A DNA stretch of 64,000 nucleotides, taken from NCBI GenBank assembly GCA_036346225.1, contig JARFIW010000995.1, positions 3,743,216-3,807,215 on the forward strand, given 5' to 3'. Positions 24,531 through 34,959 of this stretch are shown piece after piece (position 1 is the stretch's first letter; each line of letters opens with the position of its first letter). The position numbers and the translations under genes were made by a program. The notes below the pieces were generated by a model. The model was not told the DNA's origin and made no database searches. It saw only the letters and a program-made list of their open reading frames with translations. The DNA is from Platerodrilus igneus (Eukaryota > Arthropoda > Insecta > Coleoptera > Lycidae).

Positions 24531-25140
24531 TTATTCTGCCTGAAACCAAAGATTGTCAACTGCCATTGCTTCCAAAATGGACCCAATATCAGTTAAAATA
24601 CTTCTGTAATGATCACCATTCACTATAATAGCAGCTTTATTGCAATATTCGAAAAAATATGACCCGGTCATTCTTGCCCCGAAACCACACCATACAGTTG
24701 CATGCTGTAGATGCATTGGGCATTCTGCCGTAAACTTTCACGGATTTTCGACACCCCAAAATTCTACAATTTGGTCTAATTCACGTAGCCACTGAGGTGG
24801 AATTGAGCATTATCTGAAAAACTGACAGTTTTTGTTAAGTCCTCTTCTCTTGCTGTTCCATACATTATCTATTGAGTAAATCGTAGTCTTTTTCTGTGGT
24901 CATGAGGTTTCAACTTTGGTGTAAATTGAAGCTTATGGTCATGCATTTTAAGATTTTAAAGGATATGCACGGAACTACTTTCTTCTTGTTTTTTTGACAT
25001 CCAATACAGAGCCTGGTCATTTAAATTTCCGTACAATTTTTCTAATTGCACCATCAGTTGGAACACCATGAGGGCTGAATATCCCACACAATACACGGAT
25101 GGTTGCCGAGGGACTTTGGTTGTTTATGTAAAAAGTTTTT
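24531..25140 (-). pseudogene. Mariner-type transposase, N-terminal and middle part
   Basis: Right to left: FSDNAQFHLSGYVN near 24830-24780 (first catalytic aspartate in an FSDxAxF block), then ATVWCGFGARMTGSYFFEYC and NGDHYRSILTDI, ending DNLWFQ just before the block that would hold the second catalytic aspartate. Stops and shifts break it. It probably belongs with the C-terminal fragment at 22530-22810, the element having been split by later insertions. Confidence 0.7.
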
Positions 25141-25235
25141 TAATAGCCGGAAAATCAATGGATGCAGGTTCAAATCCTGCTGCAGCTGTTCTTTTAGCGG
25201 TTTTCAATTACTAGTTCGATTTGAAATGGAAATTG
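25141..25235 (+). repeat. tRNA-like B-box fragment
   Basis: Contains GGTTCAAATCC (B-box-like) followed by TTTCAATTACTAGTTCGATT, which closely matches 38443-38462 (TTTCAATTACTAACTCGATT) and, inverted, 37200-37220. Probably a fragment of a second SINE-like family. Confidence 0.45.
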
Positions 25236-25341
25236 AACTTTACATAAAAAGTTGGGTTTTCATTTCATTTTATAACTATTAATGTATATTAATAAACATG
25301 CATTTGCATTACAAATGATTATTCTTCTTCGCTATTATTAA

Positions 25342-25345
<4 letters not shown>

Positions 25346-25393
<48 letters not shown>
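25346..25393. repeat. (TA)n microsatellite
   Basis: A TA tract directly before the CAGGGTGTCCC end of palindrome P1. Confidence 0.97.
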
Positions 25394-25396
<3 letters not shown>

Positions 25397-26423
25397 GGTG
25401 TCCCAAAAGTCATCGTCCAAATTGAAGGGTTTGATAGCTGAGATTAATACCTATTCAAATAACTATATATTTTATTATCCAATTGTTGATGGTTTCAAAG
25501 TTATAACAACTTTTGTGTTTTGTGTCAAAATCGTGCAGAACTTTGAATATTAATTTGCAATAAAAGAAATATTGACCTTTTGAGGGTAGTTCGTTTTCTG
25601 TTGTATGCCTGAATGTTGCATATTGAATAAATGAGGACTTCCTCAAACATTTACTTATTATCGCAAGAGAAAATCATAATTTTTCCATAATTTTGGTTCT
25701 ATGAAAAATTATGCGTGCCTTTCAAACTGAAATTACTCAAAAAAAGTATTACCATCGAAAAGTGCACACCTATCCAAAAAACTTCATTAATCTATGCACT
25801 TTGTTTAAAGGTATAACTGGTAGGTCTAAGATTAAATGCATAGAAAATTTTTGGGTAATTTGTAGGTACAATCCCAAAAACAGCACTTTTATTAAGGAAT
25901 TCGTAAGTAATAGCCAACTTATAATTTTTGTAAAATATGAACCCAAAATATTCAAATGTATTTAAAATTCGTTTACAACAAATGTTTGAATGTCCTGCCA
26001 CCAGTTCTTATACATAAACGACACCGTCTTAAAAAATTTCGTTTTAAAAACCTGAAGGCGTAACCATCTTCTCTCAGCCTTCCAACGGCTTCGCGTATTT
26101 TTCTACGAATTCCTGCTTTTTTGTGGTATGTGTGTTATACACATTTTCTTTCATATAACCCCACATGAAGTAATCCAGGGGGTTGAGGTCGGGCAAACGC
26201 GGTGGCCAATAGTTAATGACTCCTCGTCCTACCCAACGATTGGTATATGCAAGATTTAAGTGTTCCCTAACATTACAAGTATTGTGCGCTGGAGCGCCAT
26301 CATGTTGAAACCTACCCAGGCTCAATGCACAACGGTACCTTCACTTTCTTCGACACGAATTAAGCGATCTTCTAGCAGATATCCCTCTAGAAACTAGGCG
26401 TATAGTGTGGTTTCAACACGATG

Positions 26424-26722
26424 CGGTGGCTCCGTGGCGTAGTTGGTATGTGTGTGACTACTATGCCCAAGGTCCAGGGTTCAAATCCCGACACGGTCCG
26501 CTTGAAAAATGTTAGGCGAGCATTCTTCACAAAAATACACCCTTGTCCGGATGGGAGGTAAAATAGAGGTCCCGTGTGTGAGTGTTGTCATGCACGCTAA
26601 AGATCCCTACCTTGCTTGGAACAGCAAGTTTTCGGCAAAATTCAAAACTTTTCCAGGTAAAAGAAACTCGCTTTCTGGCCAATGTAGTACCTTCGGGTGG
26701 AGCATTGGAAAATCAAATGTAA
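26424..26722 (+). mobile_element. tRNA-headed SINE, copy 2, full length
   Basis: 299 bp, same family as 13652-13947 and highly similar to it. Perfect 15-bp target duplications GGTTTCAACACGATG lie at 26409-26423 and 26723-26737. It interrupts palindrome P1 at the codons of the second catalytic aspartate, at the inner edge of the right arm, so the insertion postdates the P1 transposase sequence. The B box reads GGTTCAAATCC. Confidence 0.93.
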
Positions 26723-27007
26723 GGTTTCAACACGATGGTGCTCCAGCACATAATGCTCGTAACGTTAGAGAACACTTAAATCATGCATATCCCAATCGTT
26801 GGGTAGGTCGAAGAGGTACTATCTATTGGCCACTGTGTTTGCCCGACCCCAACCACCTGGATTACATCTTGTGTGGGGTTATATGAAAGAAAATGTGTAT
26901 GAAACACATACTACAAACGAGCAGGACCTTCGTACAAAAATACGCGAAGCCGTTGGAAGGCTGAGAGAAGACGGTCCGCCTTCAGGTTATGAAAACGAAA
27001 TTTCTTA
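26723..27007 (+). pseudogene. Transposase C-terminal half in right arm of P1
   Basis: Reads FQHDGAPAHNARNVREHLNH, then PNRWVGRRGTIYWP, LPDPNHLD, and after a frame change GYMKENVYETHTTNEQDL. HDGAPAH carries the second catalytic aspartate and LPD the third. The left arm (26325-26074, minus) encodes the same region with LPDLNPLDYFMWGYMKENVY. This branch, with a PLLEDxPLxxRxxMWFxHDGAPxHF signature, also occurs at 62596. Confidence 0.75.
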
Positions 27008-27641
27008 AGACGGTGTCGTTTATGCATAAGAACTAGTGGCAGGACATTCGAACATTTGTTATAAAAGAATTTTAAATACATTTGATTATTTTGAGTTAAT
27101 ATTTTGCGAAAATTATAAGTTGGCTATTTCTTATGAATTCTTTAATAAAAGTGGTTCTTGGGATTGTACCTACAAATTACCCAAAAATTTTCTATGCATT
27201 TAATCTTAGACCTACCAGTTATACCTTTAAACAAAGTGCATAGATTAATAAAGTTTTTTGGCTAGGTGTGCACTTTTTAGTGGTAATACTTTTTTTGGGT
27301 AATTTCAGTTTGAAAAGCTCGCACAATTTTTCATAGAACCAAAATTATGGAAAAATTATGATTTTCTCTTGCGATAATAAGTAAATGTTTGAGGAAGTCA
27401 TCATTTATTAAACACGCAACATTCACGCATACAACAGAAAACGAACTACCCTCAAAAGGTCAGTATTTCTTTTATTGCAAATTAATAATCGAAGTTCTGC
27501 ACGATTTTGACACAAAACACAAAAGTTGTTATAACTTTGAAACCATCAACAATTGGATAACAACATATATAGTTATTTGAATAGGTATTAATCTCAGCTA
27601 TCAAACCCTTCAATTTGGACCATGACTTTTGGGACACCCTG

Positions 27642-27657
27642 TATATATATATATATA
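27642..27657. repeat. Short (TA)n joint between P1 and P2
   Basis: Sixteen bases of TA repeat are all that separate the two palindromes. Confidence 0.97.
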
Positions 27658-28410
27658 CAGGGTGTCCCAACGCATACGAAACGCTCGATTACTGCTTAAT
27701 GGTAACGTTTAGCGAAAAAACTTTCAAATAAATGTTATGTATATTCAAAATGGCTGCAACGTAAAATTAATTAGTGTTATACAGGGTGTTCAATAAAAAA
27801 GTTATATACCAAAGTTGTGTTTTTTTAAATGGAACACCCAGTATTTTATTACAAATTCTGATTTCTCGTATCAAACTAAGGTAACTTTTATCAGGATTAC
27901 CTATACCTAAATCTCATAGTTGTTGAGATATTCAACTTTTTTCAAAATCGCATGATTCATTAAAAATTTTTGTAACACCATATGATGCTGAACATTTAAC
28001 TTTTGTAGGGGAATAGTATAAACTTGTAGTTAATGGAAACATAACACTAGTTATGACAATAATATACAGGGTGTTCATTGCATCGTTCTCCGTTTATTAA
28101 ACAATTAATGCCATTAAGTCGCTTATTTCAAATGGAACACCCTGTATATTTTCAAGTAGTAAAATGCAGAATTAAATTCTCTATTCAATAATATAAGGTT
28201 ACCCTATATTCATATTTAACCGTTTCCGAGTTATTAGCGAATAATTAAAAATGTTGGTACATAATTCTAAAGTTGGGTATAATTTACTTTGATCACAGGC
28301 GGCGGCGCGTTGCCTACCAAATAATATTAACTATTTGACTTCGTTGCAACAGCAACCATGTTTAAGTTTTGTTTTGTTGTTTATCAGTTTTGTATCTGTG
28401 TTGTTGTGAG

Positions 28411-28652
28411 GTGAACATTTGTAAAATGAAAACCTATAGTCTTAACGCAAGGATTGATATGATGTTGGTAGTTGGCGAAGCTGAAGAAAATTGTCTATTA
28501 GCTACAAGAATTTACGCTCAAAAATTTCCTAATCGAATGCATCCTAATAGAGCTGTGTTTGAAAGATTATTGCAACGCTTTAGAAGTACTGGTAATGTTG
28601 AATGTGAAAAAACTCAAAAAAATCATTGTTATGGAATGTTGCTTTATCACTG
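28411..28652 (+). pseudogene. Transposase N-terminus in left arm of P2
   Basis: From ATG 28426: MKTYSLNARIDMMLVVGEAE, then LLATRIYAQKFPNRMHPNRA and VFERLLQRFRSTGNVE. This is the N-terminal helical domain found in insect mariner-type proteins (I believe the DUF4817 family). It stops at 28652 just after the arm ends, so it can only encode the DNA-binding N-terminus. Confidence 0.75.
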
Positions 28653-28654
28653 AA

Positions 28655-29145
28655 CAAAACAAAATTCAAAAAATTATCATCTCCGATTTGATCCATTACC
28701 CATAATCCAAAATTTATTCTGCTTTGAAAATCCCCATTCTTAAGCTCTTGGTGAAGCTAAATTTTATATGGGTGAAATTTGTTGGCTTTTAGTATTTTTG
28801 AAACACTAGGTTTACTCAATCCGATGGTTTGACTGGTTTTACGCAAACTAGTATTACGATTTTCTACTACAAATTCCAACACCAATAATTGATTTCCTTC
28901 ACTATTAGTAACATGCTTTACTTGTTGAGTTTTTTAATATTCAACATTACCAGTACTTCTAAAGCGTTGCAATAATCTTTCAAACACAGCTCTATTAGGA
29001 TGCATTCGATTAGTAAATTTTTGAGCATAAATTCTTGTAGATAATAGACAATTTTCTTCAGCTTTGCCAACTACCAACATCATATCAATCCTTTCGTTAA
29101 GACCGTAGGTTTTCATTTTACAAATGTTCACCTCACAACACAGAT
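28655..29145 (-). pseudogene. Transposase 5' half in spacer and right arm of P2
   Basis: On the minus strand the helical domain (ERIDMMLVVGKAEENCLL, then NRMHPNRAVFERLLQ) ends at an early stop, but the sequence continues in frame with VTNSEGNQLLVLEFVVENRN, TSLRKTSQTIGLSKPSVSKI (a helix-turn-helix) and FVLFSDKATFHNN, the first catalytic aspartate. There it stops and the inverted copy begins. Confidence 0.72.
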
Positions 29146-29889
29146 ACAAAACTGATAAACAACAAAAACAAAACTTAAACATGGTTGCTGTTACAACGAA
29201 GTCAAATAGTTAATATTATTTGGTAGGCAACGCGCCGCCACCTGTGATCAAAGTAAATTATACCCAACTTTAGAATTATGTACCAACATTTTTAATTATT
29301 CGCTAATAACTCGGAAACGGTTAAATATGAATATAGGGTAACCTTATATTATTGAATAGAGAATTTAATTCTGCATTTTACTACTTGAAAATATACAGGG
29401 TGTTCCATTTGAAATAAGCGACTTAATGGCATTAATTGTTTAATAAACGGAGAACGATTCAATGAACACCCTGTATATTATTGTCATAACTAGTGTTATG
29501 TTTCCATTAACTACAAGTTTATACTATTCCCCTACAAAAGTTAAATGTTCAGCATCATCTAAATCATGGTGTTACAAAAATTTTTAATGAATCATGTGAT
29601 TTTGAAAAAAGTTGAATATCTCAACAACTATGGGATTTAGGTATAGGTAATCCTGATAAAAGTTACCTTAGTTTGATACGAGAAATCAGAATTTGTAATA
29701 AAATACTGGGTGTTCCATTTAAAAAAACACAACTTTGGTATATAACTTTTTTATTGAACACCCTGTATAACACTAATTAATTTTACGTTGTAGCCATTTT
29801 GAGTATACATAACATTTATTTGAAAGTTTTTTCGCTAAGCGTTACCATTAAGCAGTAATCGAGCGTTTCGTATGCGTTGGGACACCCTG

Positions 29890-29898
29890 TATATATAT
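29890..29898. repeat. Short (TA)n joint between P2 and the LTR-like repeat
   Basis: TA repeat shared by the end of P2 and the internal sequence next to LTR-like copy C. Confidence 0.9.
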
Positions 29899-29951
29899 TG
29901 TAATGTAGTTTCCTGAACAATCGAGCACCACAAATTGGGCGCCATAAAAAT
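29899..29951 (-). other. Internal sequence next to LTR-like copy C, with PBS-like site
   Basis: On the minus strand, seven bases after the end of copy C there is TGGCGCCCAATTTGTGG (29944-29928), resembling primer-binding sites of retroviruses and gypsy-type elements that begin TGGCGCCC. About 35 more bases follow before the (TA)n joint. This is the main evidence that the 2-kb repeat is an LTR. Confidence 0.5.
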
Positions 29952-32101
29952 GCTGTGAATTATCCTGGAATCATGCGCTCCAGCGTTGGGTCGTCATAAT
30001 TTACTGTGAAGTTTAGCTCAAATCTTGCCTCGGCTGCTCCTGAATCGTCCTCTTAATTCGATGCTTCCTATATATTACATACACCTACCTGTTACATTAA
30101 ACAAACTTCTTCTCATTTACCATAGAAACCTAAATAGAAATCAACATCAATCATGCATTCAAAAATAACTCAATTAACCAAAATATTACACTCTATTTAT
30201 CTGAAATCCAAATTACATTTTTTCAAATTTAAAATACCATCGCTTTATATACATTCATGTGTTCACTAAATTTTATAACAATCATTTTGCATATTGATAA
30301 CCCTTTTAACACATAACTTTTTATTAAAGTAAGAGGGCATTCCTCATACCTTACGTTACCCTTCGTTCTAGCATGAGCTCACCTTAAAACTTTATAGATG
30401 TGCATATAAAATATCTGCACGACCAATATCAAAATGCCCTCTATACTTCTTTACAACTTTTGGTTATCTGCAAATTAATGAATAATGCTTAAAATTAATC
30501 TCGTTTTAACAGTCCTAGAAATGTCTGTTCAAATAAAAAAATCAAAGCAAATAATCATAAAACACATCAAAACACCACAAACACTATGACAATATTCACC
30601 ATGAAATATCTTATTCTATCTCCTACCTTGTAGTTGTCTTCGTACTGCGCTCCACTAACTAGCCCCTTGTAGATGTTGCCGTCTGGTAAGTCCTCGCCGT
30701 CTATCCATTAATTCCATTGTTGAATCCCCATGTGTACCATACATGCCTCCACTCCAAGAACTCTTCTTTTATAAATTTCAACCAAAATATCCAATCTCCA
30801 AATTTCATTCTTTTTATTGCAAATAAATTCTATTACCCAAACCTCGCTTTGATCCATATCCAAACAATTTTCAAATTCTAGTACTTTTCGTGCATCCAAA
30901 CACAAATCTTTGTACTTACATCTCAACTTTACTATTCAGTAATAACGCTTTATCGGCTTTCACATAAATTTTTATTTAATTAGACTGCACTAATTCACTT
31001 GGAAGTAAACTCACTGTATTACAGATGGAATCAAAAAGCAAAGAGCAAAGAACAAAGAGCTAGACCCCTCTCTGTTACTGATTTATATAATGCCACCTGT
31101 CCCCCCCTCTCGAGTTTTAGAAATAGCACGTATATCTGTTTAACCGTTGTCTTATTTTTCTTGAAAATCACCAACGACCGTCGATTTCTCGTAATTTTTC
31201 ATAACATAACACAACAGTATGTGGTATTGCACTTAAAAGCATCAACGGTCGTTTCCAATTCTCCGGATTAGCCTCTAATCCACGCTTGGTACATGCCTTT
31301 AACTTCAAGCAAACACCATCTATCTTCCTTGTACACATCGTTTTATCGCACACACCTCCCTCTACCACCTGAATTTCTAGCCCTTCTCGTTTAATCTTCA
31401 CCAATAATCTCAATTGGCTCCATTTCCCACCTTTCTGAGCGACGCGTGCTTGTTTACAACTATCCTTGACATTATTGATTTTTAATTCCCTTCTTCTGGA
31501 TATACTTTATGTTTTGCTCTTATACTTATAGGCTTTTATTCACTCTTGGTCTTTTCATTGCTCCTTCCGACTCTATATCTAAGATTAAAAATCAATGTTT
31601 TAACTAACGTATACTGCTTTTACATCAATTCTGTGTGGTTTTGTATACGTCCTTGGCTGCTTTAATTTCAACGGTTGTTTGTTCCACTAAGCTATTAAAT
31701 TTGTTTGCAGCAACTCTACTAAGAAATAAATCTTTCCTCCTGTTATTTGAAATGTGTTGGTTTATACAACTGAAACCTAGAAATCGTTATTTTTAACGTG
31801 CTTAACGCTTTTAAAACTGTTCCATAGTAACTTCATTATGCTATAATTTAACCCCAAATTAATTTTTTTTTCTCTTCTACATACATACTATAATACATGG
31901 TCCCTAACTAAATCTAATTAGGATAAATTATTCCTACATTACTCATGCGTTAACTAAATCGATATTCCTCTATTATCCTTAAATTAAGCTAGAAAATAAT
32001 TGTTGAAAATCTTTTAACTCAATAAATTTATTTTACTATACCTAATCGCTCTCAACCCTATGAGTTCACTTATGTATTTTATTGTCCCTTTTAATTACAC
32101 G

Positions 32102-32105
<4 letters not shown>
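29952..32105 (-). repeat. LTR-like repeat, copy C
   Basis: Minus-strand repeat of about 2.15 kb that starts at the (TA)n tract 32106-32150 and ends TTCACAGCA at 29952, followed by a PBS-like TGGCGCCC. A TATA box (TTATATAAAT, 31090-31081) lies about 1.0 kb from the start and is followed by TAGCTCTTTGTTCTTTGCTC, a start-site-like pyrimidine stretch. A donor-like AAG|GTAGGA lies near 30630. GAGCAGCCGAGGC (about 30035) is shared with copy D. No protein-coding capacity. Confidence 0.6.

Positions 32106-32150
<45 letters not shown>
32106..32150. repeat. (TA)n microsatellite
   Basis: TA tract between LTR-like copy C and a hammerhead-bearing Penelope-like remnant. Confidence 0.97.
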
Positions 32151-32152
<2 letters not shown>

Positions 32153-32258
32153 CATTGTAATTTCTTGGACGTTGGTCAATGTATACCTATAGTTATTTCA
32201 AAAAGTAGCTAGAATAACTATAACAATTTGTAATTGCGTTTATTATTTTTATTTTTAA

Positions 32259-32292
32259 GACGCGTTTCGGTCATCAGGACCATTATCAATTA
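32259..32292 (-). ncRNA. Hammerhead-like motif with altered core
   Basis: Minus strand: UUGAUAA, U, stem II GGUC-CUGAU-GACC, GAA, stem III ACGCGU, C. The core half reads UUGAUAA instead of CUGAUGA (two transitions), the same changes as at 49793-49829. Probably inactive. Confidence 0.5.
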
Positions 32293-32644
32293 TGTTCCAC
32301 AAAACATTACCTATAGAATATGAAAAATATTTTTAATAATTACATACCTAAAACTGAATTGTAGATTGTGTATCTAAGCTAAAGTAAAACATTTAAACAT
32401 TTGTCACGAATATAAAATTTGCTAAAAATTGTCACTTAATAAAAATAAAATGATGTTTTACATTTAAAAATACAAGAACGAGAACACTTAAATTATACGA
32501 ATGTAATAACATTAATTATTTAGTATAAACTGTTAAATAATATAAATTGTAGTGTGTGGTGATAAGTAAACTTGTTTAATAGTGGTGGTATATATATGAA
32601 ATATGTGCAATAGGATATTTATAACAAAGTGCACTTAGGCTATT

Positions 32645-32843
32645 AAATTTTGTTAAAAATGTGTGAAATTGTCTTGATGGTTTTTTGAATTTATTGCTTG
32701 TGAGTTTCTTTGGATTTGTATAGTTTCTAAAAATCCTCTTTTAGTATCTTTCATTTTTTTTTTAGAAACTATACAAATCCAAAGAAACTCACAAGCAATA
32801 AATTCAAAAAACGATCAAGACAATTTCACACATTTTTACCAAA
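32645..32843. repeat. Hairpin with ~80-bp arms and 31-bp loop
   Basis: Arms 32645-32731 and 32763-32843 match almost perfectly as reverse complements. The loop includes an oligo-T run. Confidence 0.85.
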
Positions 32844-32848
32844 ATTAT

Positions 32849-34917
32849 GCTGTGAAACCTACAAAAAGCCTCACCAGAGTAAAAAAAAATATTCGAGCTT
32901 CTCGCACTGGGCACCTCTATTTGCTGTGATTCTCGCCCTGTTGAATCTCTTCTGATAGTCGCCTTTTTACTCTTTCCGCCTCGGCTGCTCACCTAGTTAA
33001 AACTTTCATCCTCATTCATAAAAAAAAAAAAACACATTCCTACCACAAACATCAACGTTAACTCTATTTACATTAATATTCATAATACATTAAAGTTTCA
33101 AAATTAAATTTCAGCATAAATTTCAGTATAATAAAATTTTAAGTTTAAATTTGTCATCAGTGTTAATTTGCATCCAGAATTAAAGTCCTGGTAGGATGCC
33201 TACTAATTAATTTAACAATATTTGCAGACCTGAGTCTGAGTACAAAGGGAGCATCTCCCACCCCTTTACGTTAATCAAACAGGTTAGTCTAATTGAGCTC
33301 AAAGACAGACCCAAATTTTCATCATAATCAAGAACATAAACTGCTAAATACTCCTTTCTACTTAAACAAGAAAATTTCACCTTAAAATTAAAAATTTGTT
33401 GTTTGTACAGATTCACTACTGTCCATTTTTTAGCAAACAAATTATAAAGTTATTCAACACACACCAAAACATCAAAAATCGAACAACAAAGCATAAGTTA
33501 CCTGAAGGTTAATGCACTCGTGGCTCCAATGTACATCGTCCTTTGTTAATCACACCATTCCAACTGGGTTATGTTTACGGCTTCTGATTTTGAACGCTTT
33601 TAAAATTTTCTACACCACCATTCATCTAAAATTGTTTCAGGGCTTCTCAGGACTCATCTAAGTATATCAAAATCTTGTTTTGTGGATCCAATCACGATTA
33701 CGAATAACATTTAATTATTAACACCCCCGAAAAATAGCAAAGAAATTCATACTTCTTTCACGCTATACTCCAAAACTGCCTACTTTTGTTTATTCATTTA
33801 TCGTTACTAATTTCGATAATTGGTACAGTAATACTCGCAAATATAACTAGACTTTATTACCTTGTATCTTCTTTTCTAAGTCCACTAATGCATAATAACT
33901 TGTATCGTAGCACGTAAAGAGAAAACTGTTTTAAAGTATTCAATAATCACCAAAATATAAGAGCAAACTGTTTAAAGTATTGAATCAAAATCGAAAATCT
34001 AAGAGAGCGAAACTGTTTAAAGTCCGGGTTTATATAATAGCTCGCCTGTATGTCGGTTTTGTCCCGCGACGGCCAGTTTTCAGAATTTCGCATACTATGT
34101 TCCATTTTCGACAGTCCGGCACGCGGTTCTATTAAATTTGCACACGCGCCAGTTGAACATCTAAGACATTTTTTTTTATCTGTGTCTCTGCCTTGCGCAT
34201 TTTATCTGTCTTTTTCTAACTTGCTTCTAGTGGTGCAAATCGATACTCTTTACTATCGGTTATTTCAGTCCACGTGTATTCTAATTTGGGTTAAATAACC
34301 CCGTATCTAGCCTTCCCGTTAACATAAGCTACGGTTTATCCGACCGTTTCCAATATATGCAGAATTTTCATGTTTATCCAAACAAATTAAACTGAAATTG
34401 ACTTTTAAAAATACGCAGGTGTGTGCTCCTAATTAACGTTTTAATATAATTCTCAGAGCTTTTATTTCATGGTATTTTAACCTTGGATTTTCACAGGCTT
34501 TCATGCTTATTATATTATTAATAATGGTTCAATTAACTCCAACTAAAATAATAATGAATGGCATTGACTTCTACCCTTTAATTTTTAGCGAATACGCACT
34601 AAATATTAATTTATTATTTGTACACTTTGTTTAATACCCATTACTTAAAAATTGAATTAATTAATATAAATTTTGCACGTAATTTCTATTTGTTTCTTGG
34701 AACAATTAAATTAAATACACGTTGAGCATTTTAATTCTGCTTCTTTTTATAGAAAGCGTCTAGTAAATAATTTAAATCCCTTATTTTTAGTGAAACGAAT
34801 AAATTTGTATGCTCCACGGTTTTTAATAACGCGTATTATCTAATAAAATTCCTTATACACGGTGATTAAAATTATTTGATGTCGTTAATTAATTTTCTAT
34901 CCTGGTCTAAATTTGAG
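32849..34917 (-). repeat. LTR-like repeat, copy D
   Basis: About 2.07 kb on the minus strand. It starts at the (TA)n tract 34918-34958 and ends TTTCACAGCA at 32849. A TATA box (TTATATAAACCC, 34038-34027) lies ~880 bp from the start, followed by TTTCGCTCTCTTAG. An AG|GTAACTT donor-like site lies near 33499. TACGCAGGTGTGTGCTCCTA (34410-34429) matches copies B and F. GTGAGCAGCCGAGGCGG (minus, near 32990) matches copy C. Confidence 0.6.

Positions 34918-34958
<41 letters not shown>
34918..34958. repeat. (TA)n microsatellite, mariner target
   Basis: TA tract interrupted by the mariner element 34959-36286; it resumes at 36287-36302. Confidence 0.97.

Positions 34959-34959
<1 letters not shown>

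Larger units (their letters stand above)
25394..27641. mobile_element. Palindrome P1: inverted 3' halves of a mariner-type element
   Basis: Both ends begin CAGGGTGTCCCAAAAGTCAT after TA. The arms 25394-26310 and 26723-27641 are inverted copies, nearly identical in the outer ~600 bp and more diverged near the centre. Each arm contains the C-terminal half of the same transposase gene from the second catalytic aspartate (FQHDGAPAHN) to the stop, then 3' UTR and end repeat. The spacer (26311-26722) continues the ORF upstream for ~35 codons (LADIPLETRRIVWF) and contains a SINE. No 5' half exists. It is not an ordinary transposon copy but a half-element duplicated in inverted orientation. Confidence 0.85.
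27658..29889. mobile_element. Palindrome P2: inverted 5' halves of another mariner-type element
   Basis: Both ends begin CAGGGTGTCCCAACGCATAC after TA. Arms 27658-28623 and 28924-29889 are inverted and nearly identical (only scattered changes seen). Each arm carries end repeat, 5' UTR and the N-terminal coding region. The 300-bp spacer continues the ORF of the right (minus) arm as far as the first catalytic aspartate. The 3' half is absent. P2 is thus the mirror case of P1, from a different element since the end repeats differ after CCCAA. It abuts P1 through a 16-bp TA tract. Confidence 0.87.
32151..32848 (-). mobile_element. Penelope-derived remnant with hammerhead-like motif and hairpin
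   Basis: This 0.7-kb segment joins the (TA)n tract to the end of LTR-like copy D. It has a hammerhead-like motif near the (TA)n side, the same layout as at 14403 and 49701. At the other side is a long hairpin: 32645-32731 and 32763-32843 are inverted, with blocks AGAAACTATACAAATCCAAA and ACTCACAAGCAATAAATTCA. Penelope-like copies often carry inverted end fragments. No coding sequence remains. Confidence 0.5.

Noticed and set aside
26509..26886. 125-codon ORF spanning SINE and transposase
   Set aside because: Its first ~70 codons translate the SINE and the rest a transposase fragment; a chance fusion frame. The similar frame at 13735-13947 is also SINE only.
31168..31413. 81-codon minus ORF as a gene
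   Set aside because: Lies inside LTR-like copy C near its TATA box and is not shared as a frame with other copies.
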